This document shows positions 36,472 to 44,132 of a stretch of 64,000 nucleotides of DNA, one piece after another. The notes beneath the pieces were generated by a model. It saw only the letters and a list, made by a program, of their open reading frames with translations. It had not been told where the DNA came from and did not search any database. Source of the stretch: Meiothermus hypogaeus (GTDB taxonomy: Bacteria; Deinococcota; Deinococci; Deinococcales; Thermaceae); NCBI RefSeq assembly GCF_003574035.1, contig NZ_QWKY01000010.1, positions 1-64,000 on the forward strand, read 5' to 3'. The first letter of the stretch is position 1, and each line of letters opens with the position of its first letter. The position numbers were made by a program, and so were the translations under genes.

Positions 36472-37746
36472 TCAGGCCTGCCCCTTTAGCATCAGATTCC
36501 AGTACATGAAAGGCAGGCCATGCTTCTTCAGGAGCCACATGTCGTAGCGCTCCTTCTGGGTGTTGATGGGCAGGGTGGGGTGCCACTTGTTATCGTAAAG
36601 GAACTCGGCCAAAAACATTTTGCCGTAGGCGGTAACCAGCGGGCAGGAGGTGTAGCCGTCATACTGCCGGGAGGGTTCTTGACCTTTCATAACCGAAAGG
36701 AGATTTTCAACCAGCACTGGGGCCTGCTTGCGCACGGCCGCACCGGTTTTGGAGGTGGGCAGGCTACTGGCATCGCCCAGGCTAAAGACGTTGGGAAAAC
36801 GGGCATGTTGAAGGGTGTGCTTATTCACCTCTACCCAGCCTAGTGGGGTGCTGGGGTCGGCCAGTGGGCTTTGTTTGATGAAATCGGGGGCGCTTTGGGG
36901 GGGGACCACATGGAGGAAATCAAAAGGAATCGTGATGCGAGGCTTGGGGGCTTCTGGTGCTGCTTTGACCTTGGGATGGTTGGCGGTCAGCTCGAAGGTG
37001 GCCTCTTTTTTATGACCATCAACCGCTACGAGTTCGTGATGAAAGCGGGTATCGATGCCATAGCGCTCGATCACCCGATCCAGCACCGCCTTTATTTCTG
37101 GTACGGCAAAAATGGTCGTTCCTGCCGAACCGAAGACCACCTCGAGGCCCCTGGCAAAACCACGACGTCGGGCGTAGTCGGCGGTCAGGTACATGATTTT
37201 TTGGGGGGCTCCACCGCACTTGACCGGTGTACTGGGGGCACTGAAAAGGGCCACGCCCCCTTTTAGCTGCTGCATGAAGGCCCAGGTTTTGGGTGCGAGG
37301 TCGAAGCGGTAGTTGCTGCTCACCCCATTTTGCCCAAGGGTTTCTTCCAGGCCCTCGATCTTATGCCAGTCGAGCTGGATACCTGCTGCAACTACCAGAA
37401 AGTCGTAGCCAACCTCACGCCCCTCACGGGTGCGTACCACCTGCTTGATAGGGTCAATTTCCTCGGCAGCGTCCTGAATCCAGCGAATCCCCTGGGGAAT
37501 CTGGTGTTCTTCAGGTCGCACCGTGGCCTCGGGGCGATAGGCTCCCGCGCCCACCAGCGTCCAGGCAGCCTGGTAGTAGTGTTTGTCGGAGGGCTCGAGC
37601 ACGCCCACATCCTCTACCCCTTTGCGCCTTAGCTGGGCAGCCACGGTCAGGCCTGCCGTCCCGCCGCCGACAATCAGGATTTTGTGATGGAGCTGCTCCT
37701 TGACCTGGCTCCGTACCGTAATTGTTTTTTCCTCCCTTATAATCAT
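36472..37746 (-). CDS. sqr: Sulfide:quinone oxidoreductase, type II (SQOR-like)
   Basis: The 424-aa flavoprotein oxidises sulfide and reduces quinone at the membrane. It has the FAD fold KILIVGGGTAGLTVAAQL and HYYQAAWTLVGAG, the signature of type II SQR related to mitochondrial SQOR. PSTPVKCGGAPQKIMYL holds a redox cysteine and TSCPLVTAYGKM the second. Type II enzymes hand sulfane sulfur to small thiols, which fits the persulfide dioxygenase and rhodaneses downstream. ATG 37746 follows AGGTAGG. Divergent from a LysR gene, with two LysR-type boxes between. Confidence 0.93.
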   Translation of the reverse strand: MIIREEKTITVRSQVKEQLHHKILIVGGGTAGLTVAAQLRRKGVEDVGVLEPSDKHYYQAAWTLVGAGAYRPEATVRPEEHQIPQGIRWIQDAAEEIDPIKQVVRTREGREVGYDFLVVAAGIQLDWHKIEGLEETLGQNGVSSNYRFDLAPKTWAFMQQLKGGVALFSAPSTPVKCGGAPQKIMYLTADYARRRGFARGLEVVFGSAGTTIFAVPEIKAVLDRVIERYGIDTRFHHELVAVDGHKKEATFELTANHPKVKAAPEAPKPRITIPFDFLHVVPPQSAPDFIKQSPLADPSTPLGWVEVNKHTLQHARFPNVFSLGDASSLPTSKTGAAVRKQAPVLVENLLSVMKGQEPSRQYDGYTSCPLVTAYGKMFLAEFLYDNKWHPTLPINTQKERYDMWLLKKHGLPFMYWNLMLKGQA

Positions 37747-37791
37747 GAAAACCTACCTCTCCTGGAACTTGGCATCTTTCAGACCAGGGTA

Positions 37792-37854
37792 GGTATAACT
37801 TTTGGTTGAAGCAAATAGCTTTTGGTTATATTTTCCATCACATCGGGGTATGAT
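37792..37854. promoter_or_regulatory. sqr/lysR divergent promoters with two LysR-type boxes
   Basis: ATAACTTTTGGTTGA (37795-37809) and ATAGCTTTTGGTTAT (37815-37829) are near-matches to ATAAC-N5-GTTAT, exactly 20 bp apart. TATGAT (37849-37854) serves the LysR gene; TATACC (complement of 37792-37797) would serve sqr and overlaps the first box. Autoregulation with control of sqr is the simple reading. Confidence 0.65.
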
Positions 37855-37868
37855 TGTCCCTATCAGCT

Positions 37869-38789
37869 ATGCGTCTGAACCCTAGGTATCTGGTGGTATT
37901 TTGCGTGGTGGCCGAACTGCGCAGCCTGAGCCGCGCCGCCGAGGTATTGAACCTGAGCCAGCCCGCCGTAAGCAAAACCCTGAAGGCCCTCGAGGATGCC
38001 GTGCGACAGCCTCTTTATGAGCGCACGCCCCAGGGCATTGCCCTGACCGAAGCCGGAAAGGCCTTACTGCCCTACGCCTGTGCGGTCAACAGGAGCCTGG
38101 CCCAGGCCACCCGCTTTATCGAAGAAAAGCGGCATCAGCGTATCCCCAGCCTCGAGGTGGGTCTGGCCTGGAGTCTGATTCCGCGTTACCAGGTGACGTT
38201 TTTGGACTGGGCCAGGGCGCAAAAGGGCCGCAGTGAGCTTCAACTGACGCACGGCACAACCCTCGAGCTCATTGCCCAGGTGTACCAGCGCGACCTGGAT
38301 GGCGCGCTGGTGCTGGGCGGCAGCGAAGCCTTGCCGGAGCCCCTGGAGGCCCGCCGCCTGACCACCGATGAAGCCGTGCTGGTGGTAGCCCCTTCGCATC
38401 CCTGGGCAGATATGGGGGGGGTTGCCCTGGGGCTACTGGAAGATATGCCGGTGCTGGTCCCCCAGCGCAACTCGCGTTTGCGCTTGCGCCTCGAGCAGTT
38501 CCTCGAGCGCTACGGCATTGTGCCCGCAAGTCTGGTGGAGTGCGGCAGTTTGTTTGGGGTCAAGGCTGCTGCCGCTGCTGGGCTGGGGGTGGGGGTTGCC
38601 GCCCGCTCCTTTGTCCAGCCCGAGGTAGAGGCCGGCACCTTGCGGGCTTTGTTCATCGAAGACCCCGGCTTCTCGCTGGGGGTGCACTGGATTACCCACC
38701 CCGAAGCCTCGCTGGGCATTGCGACCCGCGAACTGCTGGGGCAGTTATGGCGCTCGCTCAGCACAGCCCAGGGGCCTTTGAAAGTTTGA
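37869..38789 (+). CDS. LysR-type regulator, probable sulfur-oxidation activator
   Basis: The 306-aa LysR-type protein has a winged helix (about residues 4-62, SRAAEVLNLSQPAVSKTLKALE) and an effector domain with FLDWARAQKGRSELQLTHGTTLELI. It is divergent from sqr, and inverted repeats of the T-N11-A type lie between. Matching perfect boxes occur before cytochrome c and soxF, so it is the candidate regulator of the whole sulfur region. I prefer ATG 37869; a TTG at 37854 falls within the -10 box. A ligand cannot be read. Confidence 0.88.
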   Translation: MRLNPRYLVVFCVVAELRSLSRAAEVLNLSQPAVSKTLKALEDAVRQPLYERTPQGIALTEAGKALLPYACAVNRSLAQATRFIEEKRHQRIPSLEVGLAWSLIPRYQVTFLDWARAQKGRSELQLTHGTTLELIAQVYQRDLDGALVLGGSEALPEPLEARRLTTDEAVLVVAPSHPWADMGGVALGLLEDMPVLVPQRNSRLRLRLEQFLERYGIVPASLVECGSLFGVKAAAAAGLGVGVAARSFVQPEVEAGTLRALFIEDPGFSLGVHWITHPEASLGIATRELLGQLWRSLSTAQGPLKV

Positions 38790-38826
38790 TAAAAAACCAG
38801 AACCCCGTTGAATTGGGGTTCTGGTT
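38790..38826 (-). terminator. Intrinsic terminator of the Ig-like protein gene
   Basis: AACCAGAACCCC (38795-38806) pairs perfectly with GGGGTTCTGGTT (38815-38826) around an 8-nt loop. On the minus strand it is followed by TTTTTT, so it ends transcription of the gene at 38844; it also follows the LysR gene on the other strand. Confidence 0.9.
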
Positions 38827-38843
38827 CGAACGCCGAACCAAAC

Positions 38844-40673
38844 TTATGGGTACTCGTAGGTGACTTGAAGATACGGTTTGTAGCTCGAAGCATCGCCAGT
38901 GTAGAAATAAGCATAGTCGCTTCCGCCATCCACGTTGGTGGTGGTAGGGAAGCGCAGGCGGAACTGCGAGCGGTTGCCCCTGGCTACCCGGTTGGTGTAG
39001 TCGTCACGTACCTTCGAGAGGACCGAAACGCTCTTCCAGCCAGCGGTGTCGTTGGTGCTGAGGGTGTAGGTGTAGGAAAGTACGGACGTCTCGAAGTCGG
39101 TGGCATCCAGGCTGGGGCCATAGTTAACACTTTCAGCGCGTAAACTGCCACCTAGGTCGGTGTACGGAGCTCCCATAACCAGATACTGATAGGCGTACAG
39201 GGTTGCCGAGGTAATGTTGGTAGCGCTATCGGTCACCAGCGGGCTGAGATCAAAGCTTAAGAAGCCCCGCATGGAGGTGTTGGCACTGGTATCGCCTACC
39301 GCTAAGCCAATCGAGGTAGTGTACACGGATCCGGTATTGTAAACGAAACCGTCCAGCGCGGCCTGGCTCTCGAGGTTCACGGTCTTCTGCCGAATCACCC
39401 GGAAGGAGTGGGTTACCGTAGAGGCTAGGGTGTTGCCAGCCAGGTCTTTGGCAGCGTTGGTTACCTGCCAGGTCACGTTGGTGCCATAGGCGAAATCGCT
39501 GCTGGGGTTGAAGACCATGCGGTTGCTGCTGGGCCAGCTAAAGGTTCCAGTCACGCCCGCTGGGCTGGTGATCTGGAAGGCGGTCTGGGTAGAGGCTTTG
39601 TCCATGGGCTCGGAGAAGGTGATCTCGATGTTGATGTTGCGGGCAATCCCGGTAGCCCCGTCCGCTGGAAAATACACGGTAACGGTGGGCTTGGTAGTAT
39701 CGGGCGCACTGGCCGTTCTGAAGCTAAAGTTGTACGCGGTAGCCATGGGGTTGCCGGCCAGGTCTTTGGCCCCCGTACCCAGCGTAACGCTGTAGTTGGT
39801 GTTGAAGCTCAGATCGGTGGGGGGGTTGCAGGTGGCCAGCTTGCTGTCGGGCGTCCAGCTCCAGGTACAGGTGATGGACGGACTGCTACTGAAAGCCCCC
39901 TCTACCGTGGTTCGATCCATGGCTTCGGAGAAGCTAAAGGTGATATCGGTGTTAACGGGAATGTTGGTGTCGCCATTGGCCGGCGCGGTGCTCAACACAC
40001 TTGGAGGGCTGCCCACGGTGGTGAAGTTAAAGGTCTTGCTGCCCGCCAGGGCGTTGCCCGCGTGGTCTTTGCCTTCCACCGTTACGGTATAGGTGGTTTC
40101 GCTGCTCAGGTTGGTGGCGGGGTCGAAGCTGACCCTGGTGTTCTCGGGGTTCCAGGTGGGGTCGCCCAGGTCGAAACTAGGGCTGATACTCACCGTGACT
40201 GTACCCACGTCCATATCCTCGCTGAAGTTGACCTCGAGGTTGCTGTCCAGTGCCACCAGCGTGGCCCCGTTTGCGGGTACCGTAGAGGTGATGGTGGGTG
40301 CAGTGGTGTCGGGCGCAACTGGAGCGGTAGCCACTTCATCGGTTCTGGCCGATTTGAGGCCGCCGGTATCCTCAGCGTCCAGGGCAAAGTAGTACGTGGT
40401 GCCATTGGTCAGGCCGGTGACGGTCTTGCTGGTGGCGGGCTTGGGTACATACTCCACGTTGGTCAAGGCGCCGGAAGCGGTTCCCCAGTAGACGTTGTAG
40501 CCCTTGAGATCGGGCTCGGTATTGGCGTTCCAGTTGAGTACCACCTGCCTATCGCCCGGAATGGCGACGAGGCCAGTGGGCTTTTCGGGTGGGTTGTTGA
40601 CCTGCTGGCCGCACTGACCGGCCATCAGCAACAAACTACCCAGTGCGAGCAAAAGCCAGTTTCTGGTTCTCAT
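38844..40673 (-). CDS. Exported Fn3/Big_5-repeat protein
   Basis: The 609-aa protein begins with a signal sequence (TRNWLLLALGSLLLMAGQC), possibly a lipoprotein although the residue before Cys is Gln, not Gly/Ala. It carries one fibronectin-III domain (about 25-115), three SbsA-type Ig-like domains (about 118-220, 222-330, 334-440), each with PANGAT..FSE-x-MD, and a C-terminal beta-sandwich with GFLSFDLSPL and LYAYQYL typical of DNRLRE-like domains. Surface attachment or S-layer association is likely. No ligand is known. Confidence 0.82.
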   Translation of the reverse strand: MRTRNWLLLALGSLLLMAGQCGQQVNNPPEKPTGLVAIPGDRQVVLNWNANTEPDLKGYNVYWGTASGALTNVEYVPKPATSKTVTGLTNGTTYYFALDAEDTGGLKSARTDEVATAPVAPDTTAPTITSTVPANGATLVALDSNLEVNFSEDMDVGTVTVSISPSFDLGDPTWNPENTRVSFDPATNLSSETTYTVTVEGKDHAGNALAGSKTFNFTTVGSPPSVLSTAPANGDTNIPVNTDITFSFSEAMDRTTVEGAFSSSPSITCTWSWTPDSKLATCNPPTDLSFNTNYSVTLGTGAKDLAGNPMATAYNFSFRTASAPDTTKPTVTVYFPADGATGIARNINIEITFSEPMDKASTQTAFQITSPAGVTGTFSWPSSNRMVFNPSSDFAYGTNVTWQVTNAAKDLAGNTLASTVTHSFRVIRQKTVNLESQAALDGFVYNTGSVYTTSIGLAVGDTSANTSMRGFLSFDLSPLVTDSATNITSATLYAYQYLVMGAPYTDLGGSLRAESVNYGPSLDATDFETSVLSYTYTLSTNDTAGWKSVSVLSKVRDDYTNRVARGNRSQFRLRFPTTTNVDGGSDYAYFYTGDASSYKPYLQVTYEYP

Positions 40674-41054
40674 ACAGACCTCCCGAAGAGGCTGTCCAGA
40701 CACTTGCGGTTTGACCTTCACAGCGATGAAGGGAAAAAGATTGAACTACACAGGTTTTCTACTAGTTCACACCCCTACCACAAGCATCTGGGGCAAAAGC
40801 GTGCGAAATGCCGTTTGAAGCCCTTTGTGCTCTCTCCACGCAAACCCCCTTTCCCAGGTGCGCAAGGCGACCTGCACTCAACAGAAAGAAGTATGTAACC
40901 CTGACGATTCAAGCCTACTACTTGACCGCCATTTGTCCAGGTGCGAATGCCCCGGAAAACCTGTAATGGAGCGGTAATTTCAGGGGTTCTATCAAACGGT
41001 CAAGCGGGACACAAGCCAGGGGGCCTTGGGGGTAGAACATGGGGGAGGCATACC
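40674..41054. promoter_or_regulatory. Divergent intergenic region, 381 bp
   Basis: No gene is supported. Divergent promoters for the Ig-like protein and the CcdA fusion must lie here, but I see no convincing -35/-10 pair. GGGGGAGG at 41041-41048 is the ribosome site for the fusion gene. No repeat or operator is recognised. Confidence 0.4.
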
Positions 41055-42143
41055 ATGCGCAACCTGCGTGCAGTGGCCTGGCTGGTTCTGGGTGTGGCGG
41101 TTTTGGGTTTTGCGCAGGCCCGTACCTGTCTGTACTACTTCTGGGGCGAAGGCTGCCCCCACTGTGCCCGGGTCGAAGGCCACCTGCGGGCCCTCGAGCA
41201 GCGCTACGTCTGGTTGGACATCCGACGTTTCGAGGTCTACCACGACCGAACCAACCTGCAACGCCTGAACGAACTGTTCGAGCGCTATGGGGTTCCTCCG
41301 GGAGAGCAGGGCATACCGGCGGCCTTCATTGGAGAGCGCTACCTGGTAGGGGACACGCCCCTGTTGCAACACCTCGAGAGCCTCGTGCTCACCCAGCAAG
41401 GCGCAACCTGCCCCACCCTCACCGCCGCTGCCGCCCAAGCCCCGCCCGCGCTGGGCTTCCCTTTCCTCTTGACCCTGCTGGGGGCCGCCCTGGTGGACTC
41501 CATCAACCCCTGTGCCATAGCGGTGATCCTGCTCCTTTTTGGCGGCCTGATGATCTTCGAGGATGCCGAAGACCGACGGCGGGTGCTGCGCACGGGCCTG
41601 GCCTTTACCGGAGGTTTGTTTCTGGCCTACCTGCTTTTTGGTCTGGGCCTTTTCTCCGCCCTGCGTCTGACCAGTGCGGCACTCTGGTTCAAGACGGCGG
41701 TGGGCGTGCTGGCCATTCTGATTGGCCTAGCCAACCTTAAGGACTATTTCTGGTACGGCGGGGCTGGTTTTGTGATGGAGATTCCCCGCCGCTGGCGACC
41801 CGCCCTGTTTGGCCTGATTCGCAGGGCCACCTCGCCCCCGATGGCCTTTGTGACCGGGCTGGCCGTGACCCTGTTCGAGTTACCCTGCACAGGTGGGCCT
41901 TATCTGTTTGTGCTGGGCCTGATGGCCGAACGCGCAACCCAGCTTCAGGCCCTGCCCTATTTGCTGCTGTACAACCTGGTGTTTGTAGCCCCCCTGGTAC
42001 TGCTTACCCTGGGCGTCTACTGGGGCCGCATCGGGGTGGAGGCCACGGGCGAATGGCGCGAGCGCAATATCCGCCGGTTGCATGGCGTGGCCGGGGTGAT
42101 TTTGGTGGGGTTGGGGTTGGTAGTGGTGATGGGGTGGGTGTGA
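41055..42143 (+). CDS. Glutaredoxin-CcdA-like membrane fusion
   Basis: The 362-aa protein has a signal peptide, then a thioredoxin/glutaredoxin domain (about 20-110) with YYFWGEGCPHCARVEGHL, followed by six helices of the CcdA type with SINPCAIAVILLLFGG and LFELPCTGGPYLFVLGLM. The two half-motifs NPC and LPCTGGP are the paired transmembrane cysteines. It would carry reducing power across the membrane to its own envelope domain, a compact alternative to CcdA plus SoxW. ATG 41055 follows GGGGGAGG. Confidence 0.87.
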   Translation: MRNLRAVAWLVLGVAVLGFAQARTCLYYFWGEGCPHCARVEGHLRALEQRYVWLDIRRFEVYHDRTNLQRLNELFERYGVPPGEQGIPAAFIGERYLVGDTPLLQHLESLVLTQQGATCPTLTAAAAQAPPALGFPFLLTLLGAALVDSINPCAIAVILLLFGGLMIFEDAEDRRRVLRTGLAFTGGLFLAYLLFGLGLFSALRLTSAALWFKTAVGVLAILIGLANLKDYFWYGGAGFVMEIPRRWRPALFGLIRRATSPPMAFVTGLAVTLFELPCTGGPYLFVLGLMAERATQLQALPYLLLYNLVFVAPLVLLTLGVYWGRIGVEATGEWRERNIRRLHGVAGVILVGLGLVVVMGWV

Positions 42144-42172
42144 GGGGGGTTGTATATGAGTTCTGAAAAAAA

Positions 42173-42202
42173 AGCCCGGGTGACCTCACCCCGGCTTTTT
42201 TT
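42173..42202. terminator. Bidirectional terminator before the integrated element
   Basis: AGCCCGGGTGA (42173-42183) and TCACCCCGGCT (42186-42196) pair with one mismatch around a 2-nt loop, flanked by A8 upstream and T7 downstream. It ends the CcdA fusion gene 30 bp earlier. Confidence 0.85.
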
Positions 42203-42210
42203 GGCTGGAC

Positions 42211-42256
42211 TTGGTGCCAAGGGGCGGAATCGAACCGCCGACACTGCGATTTTCAG
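42211..42256 (-). repeat. attL: 46-bp copy of the tRNA-Phe 3' end
   Basis: Identical to 48510-48555. It is the displaced 3' end of the original tRNA-Phe gene (minus strand), ending in the anticodon loop where strand exchange by tyrosine integrases usually occurs. It does not form a tRNA. Confidence 0.95.
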
Positions 42257-42352
42257 GTGGCTTCGGGCTAACACAATGCCACACTTCGACCCACAAAAGC
42301 GCCGCCCTGAAGCCGATTCTCCACACTTTCATACACAATAGAACACTTCCGG

Positions 42353-42397
42353 TTTTGGGTCATTTTTTAGGGTCAATTTGGGTCAGGTTTTGGGTCA
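42353..42397 (+). repeat. Four GGGTCA repeats, candidate integrase arm-type sites
   Basis: GGGTCA with T-rich flanks recurs at 42357, 42370, 42380 and 42392, all on the same strand, about 100 bp inside attL. Two more copies lie inside attR (48445, 48458). Paired arrays of this kind inside both ends of an element are the usual arm-type binding sites of lambda-family integrases or their excisionases. Confidence 0.65.
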
Positions 42398-42436
42398 AGA
42401 GTGAATCATAGGATACTACAGCTAGTGGTTTTCACT

Positions 42437-42470
42437 TTGAATCACCTACAACATGTGGTATGATGTGCTC
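42437..42470 (+). promoter_or_regulatory. Leaderless promoter of the first element gene
   Basis: TTGAAT (42437-42442) and TATGAT (42459-42464) with 16-bp spacer; the ATG at 42471 is 6 nt after the -10 box. ACATGTG (42451-42457) just before the -10 box is shared with the integrase-side promoter at 47051. Confidence 0.65.
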
Positions 42471-42932
42471 ATGGGTTCAGAGGGGTATAGAGGGGTTTTC
42501 TCCACAGCTACCCACAACATTACTCGGGCGGCTAACCTGGCCCGCTCGATTCGTACCCCCTGGGCTGTGCGCAATTTGTTTCGCGCTAGAGATCGGGGCC
42601 GCCTACAATTGCTGCTGCTGCACGGGCTGGTGGCTGCCGCTCTGCTGCGATGTGGGGCGACTGGCCCCCTGGATGAGTTGATCAACTCGCCTGATCCGTA
42701 TGTAGAAGAACTTGCCTGGCTTGGCATCAACCTCGACTACGCTTTGGGTACATATCTTGACCGTGCTGAGTACCTAATTTCCGAAGCATATGATGCACAG
42801 ACCTTGGAGCTCGAGGCTCGAGCCCTGGCGCTGGGCGCAACCCACCCCCCGCGTGAGGATAGCTCCTCGGTATCCTCGGCTAACCCTCTCGAGTTAATAC
42901 CCTCGATCCAACCTAACGCACCCTCGGCCTAG
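42471..42932 (+). CDS. Element-encoded protein of unknown function
   Basis: The 153-aa protein begins at ATG 42471, 6 nt after a TATGAT box, so it is read from a leaderless mRNA; an in-frame ATG at 42453 lies upstream of the -10 box. The middle is helical and Leu-rich (RLQLLLLHGLVAAALLRCG), followed by an acidic region and a Ser/Pro-rich tail. No family recognised. Being first in the element and under its own promoter, it could be the element's regulator or immunity factor, but no DNA-binding motif is visible. Confidence 0.7.
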   Translation: MGSEGYRGVFSTATHNITRAANLARSIRTPWAVRNLFRARDRGRLQLLLLHGLVAAALLRCGATGPLDELINSPDPYVEELAWLGINLDYALGTYLDRAEYLISEAYDAQTLELEARALALGATHPPREDSSSVSSANPLELIPSIQPNAPSA

Positions 42933-42934
42933 GA

Positions 42935-43008
42935 CTGTAGGCGACGGGTTCATCCCGTCACGGCTACAGGCTCTAGGCCGGATATTCCGGCCTCCGTGAA
43001 CGCGGAGG
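42935..43008 (+). promoter_or_regulatory. Leader RNA with mutually exclusive hairpins over the excisionase ribosome site
   Basis: Hairpin 1: CTGTAG (42935-42940) with CTACAG (42964-42969) enclosing GACGGG/CCCGTC. Hairpin 2: AGGCCGGA/TCCGGCCT (42975-42993), 3-nt loop. Hairpin 3: CCTCCG (42991-42996) with CGGAGG (43003-43008), which contains the GGAGG ribosome site of the gene at 43016. Hairpins 2 and 3 share CCT (42991-42993) and cannot form together. This suggests a translational switch. Confidence 0.65.
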
Positions 43009-43015
43009 TTTTCTC

Positions 43016-43225
43016 ATGCAGGACAGCAAAAAACTCGCCTACTCCCGCAAGGAAGTGGCAGAGCTTCTTGGTATCCACCTCAACTCTGTTGACCGCTACA
43101 TCAAACAAGGTGCACTTCCCGCCCGTAGACTCGGCTCTCGCTGGTTGATTCCCGCTAGCGCTTTACGCGCCTGGCTTGAGGGGAAGGATGGACAGAACCC
43201 CGCCGGGCAGGGCGGGGAGCGGTAG
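43016..43225 (+). CDS. Excisionase-like helix-turn-helix protein
   Basis: The 69-aa protein matches the excisionase/MerR-like helix-turn-helix family (HTH_17): AYSRKEVAELLGIHLNSVDRYIKQGALPARRLGSRWLIPASALRAWLE. Family members bend DNA at att sites for excision, or regulate transcription. GGAGG (43004-43008) is 7 bp before the ATG but sits in a hairpin. The protein is a good candidate for binding the GGGTCA arrays, and it overlaps the next gene's possible early starts. Confidence 0.85.
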   Translation: MQDSKKLAYSRKEVAELLGIHLNSVDRYIKQGALPARRLGSRWLIPASALRAWLEGKDGQNPAGQGGER

Positions 43226-43235
43226 GGGGTGGGCT

Positions 43236-44132
43236 GTGCTGCGCTACGTAAAGTATAGCACACTCGAGTACGCCCTCGAATACGCCCGCCTGGGCTACCC
43301 CGTCCTGCCCTTGCAACCGGGCGAGAAGCGCCCCTACGGGCGTTTAGTGCCTAGCGGGTTGAAGAATGCCACTCACGACCCCGAGGCGCTGCACCGCTGG
43401 TGGCAGGCCGCGCCTGGGGCTGGGGTGGGCATCCTGCCCCCGCCCGAGGTGCTGGTGCTGGACTTCGACGACCCCCAGGCCTGGGACGAGCTGCGGGCTG
43501 AACACCCCGAGCTAGCCGAGGCTCCGAGGCAGAGAACCCCTCGGGGCGGGGTGCATGTCTTCCTGAAGCTGCCCCAGGGCGTTATCGGAAGCCTCAGCAC
43601 CAGCGCCCGGAAGCTGCCGGGGCTGGACTTGCGCGGTATGGGTAAAGCGTATCTGGCGGCTGCCCCTACCGAGCTACCGACCGGGGCCTATAGCTGGGAA
43701 GTCCCCTTACTGCCCCCGGCTGAACTGCCCCTGGCCCCCGAGGGGCTGCTGCTCCGGCTCCTTCCCGAGCCCCCACCCCCCCCACCCAGGGAGGTCGGGG
43801 TAGGGGCCTCTCCCAGGAGGCTCACCGCGCTGCTAGGCGCTTACGCAGAGGGAGTGAGAACGGCTCAACCGGGTACCCGGCACAACACCCTGATTGGCTA
43901 CGCTCGCGCCGCTGGCGGATTGGTGCCGCACGGATTAGCCCCCCAGGAAGCGGAGGAGGCCCTAGTAGCCGCTGCCCTCGAGGCCGGACTACCCGAGGCC
44001 GAGGCCCGAGCGGCTGTGCGGTGGGGGCTCGAGGTGGGCCGCTCCCGCCCTATCAACCTGGGAGACTCCTACGCTTACCAGACCCCCACGTACCGGGGCC
44101 GTGTGTATAAGCGGCTGAGGGGGTGGGTATGA
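43236..44132 (+). CDS. Bifunctional primase/polymerase (prim-pol) domain protein
   Basis: The protein, 298 aa from GTG 43236, has an N-terminal prim-pol domain: ALEYARLGYPVLPLQPGEKRPYGRLVPSGLKNATHD, GVGILPPPEVLVLDFDD with the catalytic acidic pair, and RGGVHVFLKLP with the catalytic His. A Pro-rich linker and a C-terminal helical primase-associated region follow. Such proteins prime replication of plasmids and phages. ATG 43188 with GAGGGG upstream is an equally possible start that would overlap the previous gene by 38 bp. It overlaps the next gene as ATGA. Confidence 0.87.
   Translation: MLRYVKYSTLEYALEYARLGYPVLPLQPGEKRPYGRLVPSGLKNATHDPEALHRWWQAAPGAGVGILPPPEVLVLDFDDPQAWDELRAEHPELAEAPRQRTPRGGVHVFLKLPQGVIGSLSTSARKLPGLDLRGMGKAYLAAAPTELPTGAYSWEVPLLPPAELPLAPEGLLLRLLPEPPPPPPREVGVGASPRRLTALLGAYAEGVRTAQPGTRHNTLIGYARAAGGLVPHGLAPQEAEEALVAAALEAGLPEAEARAAVRWGLEVGRSRPINLGDSYAYQTPTYRGRVYKRLRGWV

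Noticed and set aside
42211-42256. A second tRNA-Phe gene
   Set aside because: Only the 3' part to the anticodon loop is present; the 5' half is absent, so it is an att remnant.
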